Program-made: the position numbers and the translations under genes
Source: Paramacrobiotus richtersi
Lineage: Eukaryota > Tardigrada > Eutardigrada > Parachela > Macrobiotidae
Length of the DNA: 23,270 nucleotides
Assembly: GCA_034698045.1 (NCBI GenBank)
Contig: JAQGAU010000845.1
Coordinates: 1-23,270 of the forward strand
Direction: 5' to 3'
The notes under the pieces: generated by a model
What the model was told of the DNA's origin: nothing
Database searches by the model: none
What the model saw: only the letters and a program-made list of their open reading frames with translations
Shown here: piece by piece, positions 1-8,982 of the stretch
Layout: every line of letters starts with the position of its first letter
How positions within the stretch are numbered: the stretch's first letter is position 1

Positions 1-101
1 TAAAATATTAAAATATTAAAATATTAAAATATTAAAATATTAAAATATTAAAATATTAAAATATTAAAATATTAAAACATTAAAACAATATTAAAATATT
101 A
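1..101. repeat. (TAAAATAT)n 8-bp tandem repeat
   Basis: Nine perfect head-to-tail copies of TAAAATAT fill positions 1-72. Two degenerate copies follow (TAAAACAT, TAAAACAA), then a last AT-rich remnant up to about 101. The repeat runs off the left edge, so its full length is unknown. It lies just downstream (minus strand) of the second exon of gene 0 and is probably inside that gene's next intron. Confidence 0.95.
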
Positions 102-162
102 GCAGGAATACGGCCACTAACGCCGGTTATACAGTATCTGAACTCGGAAGCAACCAAAGTAC

Positions 163-480
163 CTGTTGCATCGCTGTGACGTGGAATGTTTGATACACAG
201 TCCTGATTTGTGGTTGCGAGCAAGCGTAGTACAGCCGGCAATGGCGCAAACGAGGCGACGCTGACAGCCCGAACTACGCATTTTTTTCCCGCTACTGCCG
301 TTGTACACGGTAATTTGAACGGCATCCTGAAACTGGGCACATTTACCAGTTTTTCGACATTTCAGTTTCCTTGCTTTATAACTTCGGACAAATATATTAA
401 TGAATAAACGTAGCTTACTTGACAAGCGCTGGAGTGTTTTCAGATGTCTCCGTGTGTGAGCCAACCTTCTCCAAATCCAT
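163..480 (-). CDS. Gene 0: 5' two exons of a Cys/His-motif leader gene (partial)
   Basis: Two exons are proposed: exon a 480-419 and exon b 369-163, separated by a 49-bp intron. Exon a opens with ATG (MDLEKVGSHTETSENTPALV) and has a GTAAGC donor. Exon b ends at CAACAG|GTACTT. The join keeps the frame (AA+G makes Lys). Exon b carries C-AIAG-C, eleven residues, then C-IK-H and a nearby Cys: a C-x4-C-x11-C-x2-H pattern like the one in gene 1. The exon b acceptor (AAGCAAG) lacks a pyrimidine tract, so that boundary is the weakest point. An unspliced frame through 464-117 is also open and is the main alternative. By comparison with gene 1, the rest of the gene should lie left of the window. No THAP is present. 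I know no named family for the leader; zinc binding is inferred from the Cys/His pattern. Confidence 0.6.
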
Positions 481-540
481 AGTTTTTGGTATTCGACAAG
501 TATCAGAAAGGATTACTGCAATAAACGATTGAATTATTTA

Positions 541-612
541 GCACCTCGAGCTGTGCGGGAGTCTAAAAGATTGTGCAGCGGAATACAATTAGCTGGTCGC
601 TGTTTACACAAT
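541..612 (-). promoter_or_regulatory. Conserved block upstream of the leader start codon, left copy
   Basis: This stretch, about 60 to 130 bp upstream of the gene 0 ATG, matches 7260-7330 upstream of the gene 1 ATG. Shared words include TGTGCGGGAGTCT, TTGTGCAG and TTTACACA. It may be promoter or 5' UTR, or simply part of the duplicated spacer. No TATA box or initiator is convincing. Confidence 0.3.
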
Positions 613-916
613 GCAAGATGAAGCAAACTGCCTTTTTTTCAAAGGAGCGTGTATCGGGAAGTACCTAGTGTGCTTCACGGCAGAAATAGAGTTTATTATT
701 ACTTACTGCAGAATTTATTCATAATTATTAATTTTGGTATCATTTTCGCCCATTATCATTATGCTATCGATTTTAACGACACCACAGATTGTTTAAACCT
801 GCTTACTGATGTTCTCGAAATATTCAGATAAAAATTAAAACAAAAGCTGATTAATAAGTAGACTCGAATATTGACAGAACTGCAACGGAAGAAAGACAGA
901 AAATTATCAGGGAGAC

Positions 917-1048
917 CTGCTTTTTGGTACAATATCGGCCGCAAGTTGCCCGCAACGTTTACAGCATGCATTGTCTCGTATGACGACTTACAGAACGGAA
1001 GAACAGGACGAAATCATTATCATCCATAAAGACGTTCCACTCGGAATC
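917..1048 (-). pseudogene. Decayed copy of exon E2 (left spacer)
   Basis: Read on the minus strand this begins WNVFMDDNDFVLFFR and is clearly related to the E2 core in genes 1-4. The frame breaks after FFR through small deletions, and a later segment (MHAVNVAGNLRP) resumes in another frame. A former donor-like ACCTG stands at 915-919. No E3-E6 follows in order, so this is a relic. A matching relic sits at 7726-7850. Confidence 0.8.
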
Positions 1049-1633
1049 TTATGATTCTCACTCTAGCGCCAAATCAAATTATCAATACACAAAGACAAAG
1101 TCGAAGAACCAAATATAGAAAGGCATGAGGCGACCATAGCAGATGACTTTCACAAGGGTGTGATAGACCCAGAAACCAATGCTAGGTAGTCCAGCACGGA
1201 GCCAAAATGAAAAAGTACTTAAACCACGAGCATAATCCGCAATTTCGGAAAGAGATCAACACTTCAAACAAAAATCCTAAACCACAAAATTTAATACAGT
1301 CAATAATCAATAATGCATCACATCTGAAAATGTATGGTAACCACTTCCTGGGCGGCTGTTGCCTTTGGTTCTGGGCTACCGCCTTTAAAATGCTGTCATT
1401 GTTCCCATAATCGTGCTGAAGTGGATCTGGCATCCAGAAATACGAGCATCGTCTGTCCCCGTGTCCTGCACGTTAAAAGCCGAAAGTAATATGCGTTATG
1501 GCAGCTGCGATATGGTTTTCCAGTTGAAAAAATCCCTGGCCGAGGCCGGGAAAAGCATGAAGATAGAATCTTTCGCTGCGAGAAAACAGTGGCTTGTACC
1601 TCAAGTGCCGGATAAATAGCGACATAGCTGAAG

Positions 1634-1660
1634 CAAGATGAATAATAGTTATTCATCTTG
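1634..1660. repeat. Perfect 12-bp inverted repeat, 3-nt loop
   Basis: CAAGATGAATAA at 1634-1645 and TTATTCATCTTG at 1649-1660 are exact reverse complements around the loop TAG. It lies in the spacer, roughly 550 bp past the gene 1 stop region. It is not followed by a T-run that would suggest a terminator role. Confidence 0.85.
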
Positions 1661-2207
1661 GCTGATTGTTCGAAAAACGACCGAACCAAACTAGGCCAGT
1701 AAAAGGGAACAACGAAACGCACAACGAGGGTCTAATGAGTTTCTGACATGGATGCATCTGGGTATTCCTATTTATGCCGCGAAAAAGATGCAGAAGGAAG
1801 TGAGCTGTCATGTAGGACACATTTTCGAAGAACTATGAAAACAGTACAAGAGCTGTTTTTTTTAAGCAGCTAACAGCAAAAACGCTGGCCTTCCGTGAAA
1901 TTACCAGATTCATGAAGAATATACACTGCGTTCAAGCTATACCGGAGAAACGGTCACGTTCTATTCGTTAAACAAAAGACGTGGGAGAAATGCTTGTGCA
2001 CAAAGTATGAGTAACAGAAATGCCTTTCCCTCGAAGTATACTAACTTCCGGAAATTTGTCTGTCAAGCGCAACATGCGCAAACATTTGGGCAACGTAAAA
2101 CTGTAGACAGGAAAAAGTACCTTTCAGCAGCAGAAATTCAATAAACGCAACCAAACCGCAGTACGTAATTACCAACAAACTACACTAACCGAATGGAAAA
2201 CCAGTTA

Positions 2208-2475
2208 TTATGTCTTTGGATGTCGCGTGTCTCGATGCTTAATCAGTCTGATCTCCTTGATAAAACCCAACTGGCACTCATCACACCGATGGGGAAAATC
2301 CTCCAGTGCAATCCGAGCACGGGGTTTCACATAGCCAGGTCGACTATACACATAAATTCCCTGTTTCCTTTTCTCTTCCCGGACCGTTTCAAACCGCTCC
2401 TTCATGTCTCCAATATGTACCCAGCGAATATGCTTCAACATGGATACCGCGGAGGCCAGCAGCTGACCGCACTGA
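2208..2475 (-). pseudogene. Out-of-frame 3' end of gene 1 exon E6
   Basis: Past the early stop, the alternate frame still encodes the finger matching CDQC...H-x4-H of the other genes and the final HRCDEC finger. It then ends at 2208 with HPKT-stop, four residues short of the HPEK(C/F)ADS end found in genes 2-4. Both fingers keep all Cys and His ligands, so the break looks recent, or the window carries an assembly or sequencing error here. Confidence 0.8.
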
Positions 2476-5400
2476 TCACACGGGGGGCGTTGATTGACCT
2501 TTAGCTGCGTCTCTGTATCTGGCCATCACAGTGGCTTGCATTTCTTTGTATTTCCCACGTTGCCACGTTTGACTAGGTTGAGGAGAGCTTCCTGGAATGC
2601 AGCATCTCGTATGAGCAGCCATCTGCTTCTCACCGCCAGCAACGGCTTTCCGACAGATTGTACAGAACTGGGCTCGGGTTATGTCGTGGTAGGAACGGTA
2701 ATGATTGGCCATTAACGGATAAGCTGAAACAAGAATTCTGACAGATTTTAGGCGATTTCAAATGGCCAACAACAAAAGATTCAACTTCGAAGTGGTAACC
2801 AGAGCTATGTAACATAATAATGTGAAACATTTTCAGCCACAGCTAGTTTCAGTCACTTTGAGTTATCGGTTCATCAGAACTGAACAGGTTCTTTACCATA
2901 AAAATCTGCTAAGCCGCCTGTGCATGATACTCGTTCATAATGAATTCGGAAGAAAATTAATACCAGGAAGGTAATATATAATAAAATATCTTATCTTATA
3001 CCCGATAAAAAATATCTTAATGTCGAGAGGCCAATCCGTCTGGATTGGCCTCTCGACATTACAGCATGTAAGTCTTCACATGCTTATTTCATATCACACA
3101 AAGGACATGGAAACGCTGTTGACCCTGCGTTCCTGCTACGACTGCATAACACACCAATTAAATGACACCCTTTAGTTAATCCGGACTGAATTTCAGTTCT
3201 ATGTAAGTTTGTAACTCAACCGCAGCATACATAATGTCGAGAGGTCAATCGCGGTTATTCACTTACCACCTAATTTCTTGTCACATCCAAGACACGGAAA
3301 CAGACCGTCAATCTTGTGTTCCAGCGCATGATCACCAAATTCCTTGGATTTGTAGTATCGCTTTGCGCAATACAAACACTGAAATCCCTCATGCACGGTT
3401 CTCTTGTGGAATTCCAACATTCGCTTCCACATGAAATTCTCACCGCACTCATCACACTTCTCCGCCCAGTCGGCCTCAATACGCAGCATCTCCTCGGGAT
3501 GCCAGTTTCGAACATGGGCTCGTTGATCTATGGAATGTTTACCGCAGATCAAACATGGTTTCTTTCCTCTATGCCGCATAGCATGCTGCGACATGTGAAC
3601 CGCCAGGTCGGGAAAGGTCGGTGCATGGAAATCGCAGGCAGGACAGTCCCGTTGCGGATGCTCCTTGGAAGTATCGGGAGGGGAATGCTGGAACTGGTGG
3701 AGATCGAAAACGGCTCTACTGATGTAGTGCCGATGACATGTCGCGCAGTAGTAGGTGAATCTTCCTGTTGTCTTCATGTGCTCGACGGCAGCTTCGACCG
3801 CAGCAGGGTCCGGGGCTGCTGATACTAAACCGTTTTTGTGCTGGAATCGGTAAGACAATTACTTCTGAGTTCACCACATTAACAATCTTACGTGACGCTT
3901 AACGGTAATTACAGCGAAATGTCCGTCGTCATATTAGTTAAGGAAATCTTTGGCTTTACACGCACAACCAACTATCCGATCCATATTGCCAACATATGGA
4001 TCGGTTAACTGGGTGCAAGATATCGAAAAAAATTAATTTCCAAGTAAAACAGCGTTTCGTCTTTCAATGGTCACAAAAGACCACTACTTTCATGGTTCGT
4101 AGACTAATCCGCGCATACTTTAATAAGATCGCAACTCCAAACAACTTAGAATTTTAACCTGTGAAACAGAAATACTTCCAGGATTAGCTTACCATCGCTT
4201 TGACATGGATTTTCAATGATGTCTCAGAGGGACACTTCCTCCCACAGTACATGCATTCCACAGTCCACTGGGCGGCATAATCCGGATGAGCCCGGCGGAT
4301 GTGCATAGTCAGACCGCTTTTAGGAGGATTGGCTACAAAGCCACAGACGAGACATGTCTTCTTGAGGAGCTTTTTGAGGGTCTTCTTATTCGTTTGTGCA
4401 GAACAATACGATTTGTTCTGCTGAACATCTGCCGTGTTGCCGACATTCCCAGTCGGTAGAGGTGCCAGAAAGTCTACCGGATCCACACGAACACTGGCAG
4501 TGTCTCCCGCCTGATCAAGCGGTACAATGTCTAATACAGGCAGTTCTTCCGACATTCCAGACATTGGATCGGCCGGCAAAGAATTTCCGGTAAGATTCTT
4601 GGGTGATTTAATCGTCTTTGCCGAGCGTCTTTGTCTTTTAGGCGGTTCCAGTGGATGTCCCTCCTTATTTTCGTCGAACCGGATTCCATTGTTTGGTAAA
4701 CCGACTTCTTCATTCGGTGCGAAATACTCTGAAAAGAATGCATAAAAATGTGACGGAAGTGACTGACAAGCGAGTAACATACAGTCACAACCGAAACAAA
4801 GATCGTCAGCCAGAACGTTAACCTTCCTAGTGGATAACGACAGATAATTCACCTTAGCTCCTTTCATTTTTAACAACTAAAGCAAAAAGCGCAGCTCCAG
4901 AAAGCGAAAACGCAAAAATTCTTTGAAAATGCACTTTGAAAAAACTATTTATCGATTGTGAACTCCAATTAGCATATTGCATCTATTTCGAGAGCTGTAC
5001 CCAGCTTTTCCACGTCTGAGCTGTCTTCAATCCGACTCTTCTTCCGTCGGAAATATTTCCGCACTGTGGAGACATCGTCCGGTTCTTTAGCGGCGTTCTT
5101 CCTGGCTCGCTGATCTGTAAGGCATTTCCGTGCCCTGCACGCCGGACACAGTGCCGCATCGCCTTTAAACACCAGTGTGCATCCCCCATCGAAACTACTC
5201 TGCAGACCGGGACATATGGTCGCATAACTCAACAACAACAACAGCTCCTTGAGGCTCCAGAAATCCTCCAACGGGATGTGGCCAAACTCGTTACCGCTAT
5301 ACAACCGATTGTGGATCCTATAAACCCAAAACTTACGATATTTTGATATCGTTTGCCTGTTAACATTTAATGGCATTTTTAATTTATTTTTCAACTGTAG

Positions 5401-7181
5401 GAGCAAAGATTTTAGAGGAGCCTCAGTGCTACATAAAAGGCCTATCAAAAGGAAAACAACGAAATACATGATAAGATATCTGTGCACAGTTATGACAATT
5501 TAGACAGAAAACAGGTTTTAATACAATATTGTTCCTGTACTTATCTGTTCAGTTTTCGCTGCGTAAACAGCAAATAACACACACCCTCGAAAAATCCAAA
5601 TCAAACAGCTACTAGACTTATAAACTCACATGATAAAAACAAAAAAGAAGCACAAGGATATATAAAACAAACCTGATTGTTGGTACAAGATCCGCGGCGA
5701 CAATGACGGCATGCGTGATTTCATATGACGCCTTATCAATCCGGAAGAACATGACGAAATCATCATCATCCATGAAGGTGTTCCACCCGGAAGGGAGGAT
5801 GACAGACGACAGACCGGATCGCAACATCGAGTACGTAAATATCTCCGTCGCGGGAGGCTCTTGTTCTTCAACGGACATCCCGTCGTCTTCGTACTCGGCA
5901 ATGGATGGGAAAGTAGGACGGGACTTTCGAAGGAAGTTCTCCATATTGAAATCTGAAAAAGTCACAAATGATTCCTGTTAAAACATCTGATATGTTAGAA
6001 GTATTAAGTAAAAGAGCATAATATCAAAAACCTATACCTGACTCTTCCTGGTCCACTGACAGCGTGGCGTCCGTGTTTACTGGCTCCAGAGTGGATGAAA
6101 CATCAGAAGGTTGTATTATCAACACGCTGAAATCATATAACACATTTTAACAAAAACATTCTGCTTACGGCAAGCAAAACGTTTCTCTACCGACGACGTC
6201 TCTATCTGTGACATTTCGCATACCTTTCTTCTGGCTGTTTAGAATGCGTTATGCACAGACGTTTGGCCTGTCCGATAGAACCGATGTTTGTGCATTCCCA
6301 GGCATCGCATAACCGCCGGGTGCGCCCGCCGCATCTTTTGAACTTTTTACCGTCCCGGAGTTCGATACTGAAGCCGGCACAAGGGATTGTCGTCGACACG
6401 AAGACGTCGACACATGGAGTGGCTGCTTCCTGTTCACTTTCTAATACCGGTAATCCACTGAAATTTACACACAATATGGTTACAAAAATAATATGTTTTG
6501 AGTGGAAATGAGTAAAAATAACAACAGAAATGTGGCTTATGGATTACAAGAATGGGCAGACTTTTCTTAACGATAAACAATGCGGTAGTACATTCAAGTG
6601 ACTGATTTGCCAATATTTTAAACGAAAATATCCCTCGCAATTACCAACATATAACTGATCCCCGTATATCAGGATCAATTTTAAAATATCATATATTATT
6701 TATCATTATTGTTATATTTATATTATTATATTAATAATTTTTTTCTTATTTTTATTTTATTCTTATTACTATTATTTGCTCTTGCAAAAGTTAAAACTCT
6801 TTTTAGAACAGACTTCACGGGCTACTGAAATTTTTGGATTTTTTTTGAATTTTATAATTGAATCTTTTACCTGTCGCAATGCTGTGACGTGAAATGTCTG
6901 GCACATAATCCTGATGTGCGAGCATGCGTCGTGCAACCGGAAAAGCGGCAGAGAAGGCGACGCCGACCGCCCGTGCTGCCGAATTTTTTACCGGTGCTGG
7001 TGTTATACACGGAAATTTTAACGGGATTCTGTAACTGCGCACACACATTTAGCAGTTTCTCTAAAATTAAAATTTTTAGTCATTTACCTTCGTATAACCA
7101 TAATACAAAAGCAAAGCTTACTTGACAAGCACGAGTGTTTTCCGATGTATCTCCATGTGAGTCCGTATTCTCCAAATCCAT
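2476..7181 (-). CDS. Gene 1: leader-type C2H2 zinc-finger gene, last exon frameshifted
   Basis: Nine exons: a 7181-7122, b1 7058-6871, b2 6457-6224, link 6126-6038, E2 5952-5673, E3 5317-5001, E4 4728-4193, E5 3840-3267, E6 2723-2476. All joins keep phase and give about 841 residues. It starts with ATG in exon a (MDLENTDSHGD). Exons b1 and b2 each carry C-x4-C-x(9/12)-C-x2-H, taking the place of the THAP in genes 2 and 3. E2 has the FMDDDDFVMFFRID core. E3 has ICPGL, GGC and CPAC cysteines. E4 has the basic stretch PPKRQRRSAK and two fingers. E5 has five whole fingers plus half of one finished by E6. In E6 a 4-bp duplication at 2490-2497 shifts the frame, giving a stop at 2476-2478, so the last two fingers are lost (8 C2H2 plus one C2HC remain). 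The b1 acceptor is ambiguous (tandem AGAG at 7059-7062). Introns 5 (543 bp) and b1-b2 (413 bp) hold no gene. Probably a nuclear DNA-binding protein or a recent pseudogene. Confidence 0.8.
3019..3060. repeat. Perfect 19-bp inverted repeat in intron 5 of gene 1
   Basis: Positions 3019-3037 and 3042-3060 are exact reverse complements with a 4-nt loop (GTCT). The left arm begins AATGTCGAGAGG, and the same 12 bases recur at 3233 beside the E5 donor. Confidence 0.95.
3081..3145 (-). pseudogene. Duplicated fragment of the 3' end of exon E5 inside intron 5 of gene 1
   Basis: ATCACACAAAGGACATGGAAA here differs by one base from the matching part of gene 4 E5 near 20118, and the similarity continues over about 60 bp. 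In the intact genes this stretch codes for the Cys half of the split finger. The copy is out of context and decayed, and lies about 210 bp from the true E5 end. Confidence 0.7.
3976..4004. repeat. 11-bp inverted repeat in intron 4 of gene 1
   Basis: CCGATCCATAT at 3976-3986 and ATATGGATCGG at 3994-4004 are exact reverse complements with a 7-nt loop. It lies within the 352-bp intron 4 (3841-4192), which otherwise shows nothing recognisable. Confidence 0.85.
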
Positions 7182-7259
7182 AATGTTGATTATGACAAAG
7201 AATATCGAAGGATTATTAGTCCATCCACATGCGCCTGAAATAAATGGTTAATTTTGTTA

Positions 7260-7332
7260 GCGCTTCGAGTTGTGCGGGAGTCTGAAAAATTGTGCAGAGG
7301 AACAGAAGCAAGGTTGTCGCTATTTACACATC
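7260..7332 (-). promoter_or_regulatory. Conserved block upstream of the gene 1 leader start codon
   Basis: Counterpart of 541-612, about 80 to 150 bp upstream of the gene 1 ATG at 7181. TGTGCGGGAGTCT and TTGTGCAG are shared. It could be promoter, 5' UTR or passively duplicated spacer; the sequence alone does not decide. Confidence 0.3.
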
Positions 7333-7725
7333 GCAACATATATCAGAAAAAAGCAAAGCACCTGTTTTCAAGTGATAATAAGAAACAAGCATCGGACGCG
7401 CACAGTCCACTGCCTCTGTTCCAAAGCTCGGAAAATAGTTAAGTGGACTTCGCGGCAGAAATGAATCCAGTACTACACCACAAAAGTTAACAAATAACTG
7501 TTACAACAGAATTTATTATCAATAATAATGCAGAATTTATTCATCATTATAATTAATTTTTCGTATCGATTTTGCTAAATTATGATATCGATTTTCATAC
7601 AGTGACACCACAGCTTCTTCAAAATATTCAGATGGAATAAATGCTGATCTACATTCTACTAACTCGAAAAATCACATAATCAAAACGGAAAAAATGGAAA
7701 AAACACAGAAAAATATTAGTCCAAC

Positions 7726-7850
7726 CTCAGTGTTGGTACAAGATGGGTCACAGCAACCTTCGCAACATGCATGATGATTTCGTATGAGGGCTTATCAATG
7801 CGGAAGAACATGACGAAATCATCATCCATAAAGACGTTCCACTGGAAAGC
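7726..7850 (-). pseudogene. Second E2 relic (right spacer), frame still open
   Basis: On the minus strand this reads WNVFMDDDFVMFFRID and continues through HLVPT to a former donor at 7724-7725. One Asp codon of the usual DDDD is missing, but there is no internal stop. No THAP precedes it and no E3 follows, so it is taken as an exon relic rather than a used exon. Confidence 0.7.
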
Positions 7851-8982
7851 AGGATCTTCCGTATGATCTTATTCTTCTTATCATCGTCCGAGACTCCGAT
7901 TCGCATCCAACCCGCCAAATCAAATTGTCAAAGACACAGCCAAAGAACCATGCATCCAGGCGTTAGCTGCGACCATAACAGATGGCTTTCCGAAACAAAT
8001 GTAAAACAAATGCCAGAGAGATCCAGAACAAGCGCTAAGGTAAGCCAACAAGGAGCAAAGAAAATACACTAGGACTATAACCCGGAATTTCAGGAAGAGA
8101 ATCAAGAGATCAACACTTCCAAAAAAATGCAATATAGAAAAACGGAATCCCAGACAGCGCTTCGGATCTCGAATGGTGACCGCTTCCTCGGCGGGCGTTG
8201 CCTTACGTCTGGCGTGGCGTGTCGATCTGTGCTACCCCCTTCAAAATGCTCTCATCCTGCCCATACCTCATCCTGCGATTCCTGCGGCTTCCTGCCCATA
8301 CTCTGAAGCGCATTTACCACCCAGAAATACGCTAATGGGTCCATCCTTTTGTTGTTCAGATGTGCACGTTTGTGAATTTGTGTGGTATCTTCAGTTGCAG
8401 GAACAATGAACATTATACAAAGAAAGCACAAAAACTCGGTCTGTCAAAAAGACAGTTTTGAACCGAATCTTTTCCTATCTCCCTTTGAACAAGATGGTTT
8501 TTCAGCACGATAAACGAACGAAATCAAAGCGAACTAACAATTACAAGTACCAAACCGACGAAATTACACAACCAACATATAACACACAAAATATGTGAGC
8601 GACAACGGTTTAAATGTCCTTGAATTTGTACTGCTGTGTGTCCAACTGTTACAATAAAGAACCAAACACTCGGGAACGTTATGATCGTATTATTCAGAGA
8701 AATACAACCAACGGGTCCAAGTATGCGCAAAACGGTACAAAAGTCAATGAAAAGGTCACACCGAGTCTGCATTCACGTAAAACATTCAAACAATACTGAC
8801 AATTAAAGACTCAATTGTGTCCGGAAGTCAATGGTAAACAGAAGGCGGTCCAAAATGGTTATGGATCCATCAGGTGTTGTCCTTATCCGCCAGTTTCGGA
8901 GGTGGCGTCAATCCGCAGTTTCATGCCGAAGGCACCCACATCAGTAAATCAACTGATGACCGGTATAACTAAAGATCACCAA

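Larger units (their letters stand above)
481..2207. other. Intergenic spacer between gene 1 and gene 0
   Basis: No intact gene is supported here. From left to right it holds the block conserved upstream of gene 0, a decayed E2 copy at 917-1048, and further stretches (about 1060-1650) alignable by eye with about 7830-8400, for example the words CATCCATAAAGACGTTCCACT, GATCAACACTTC and CAGAAATACG. A perfect 12-bp hairpin lies at 1634-1660. Short open frames occur on both strands but none shows domain content. Positions 1740-2207 are the 3' flank of gene 1; no AATAAA was seen there on the minus strand. Confidence 0.7.
7182..8982. other. Intergenic spacer between gene 2 and gene 1
   Basis: Paralogous to the 481-2207 spacer. 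It holds the conserved block at 7260-7332, a second E2 relic at 7726-7850, and blocks alignable with 1060-1650. From about 8340 on it resembles the 3' flank of gene 3 (14360-14590), for example CAGATGTGCA and CGAACGAAATCAAA, so this part travels with gene 3' ends. A short plus-strand frame at 8614-8799 starting with a CC-x3-C motif is discussed in the findings. No gene is supported. Confidence 0.65.

Noticed and set aside
1-101. AT-rich repeat as a CRISPR array or replication origin
   Set aside because: It is a simple 8-bp tandem repeat with no spacers, in a eukaryotic, intron-bearing context.
117-464. Single-exon 115-residue minus frame at the left edge
   Set aside because: The two-exon model from the ATG at 480 matches the gene 1 leader in start codon context, donor and following frame; the unspliced frame includes intron-like AT-rich sequence. 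Kept only as an alternative.
1182-1722. Overlapping frames of 83 and 108 residues in the left spacer
   Set aside because: The paralogous block at about 8160-8400 does not keep either frame, so coding use is unlikely.
3316-3822. 168-residue plus-strand frame
   Set aside because: Antisense shadow of gene 1 exon E5, with equivalents opposite E5 in the other genes at 9961-10206, 15509-15766 and 20410-20658.
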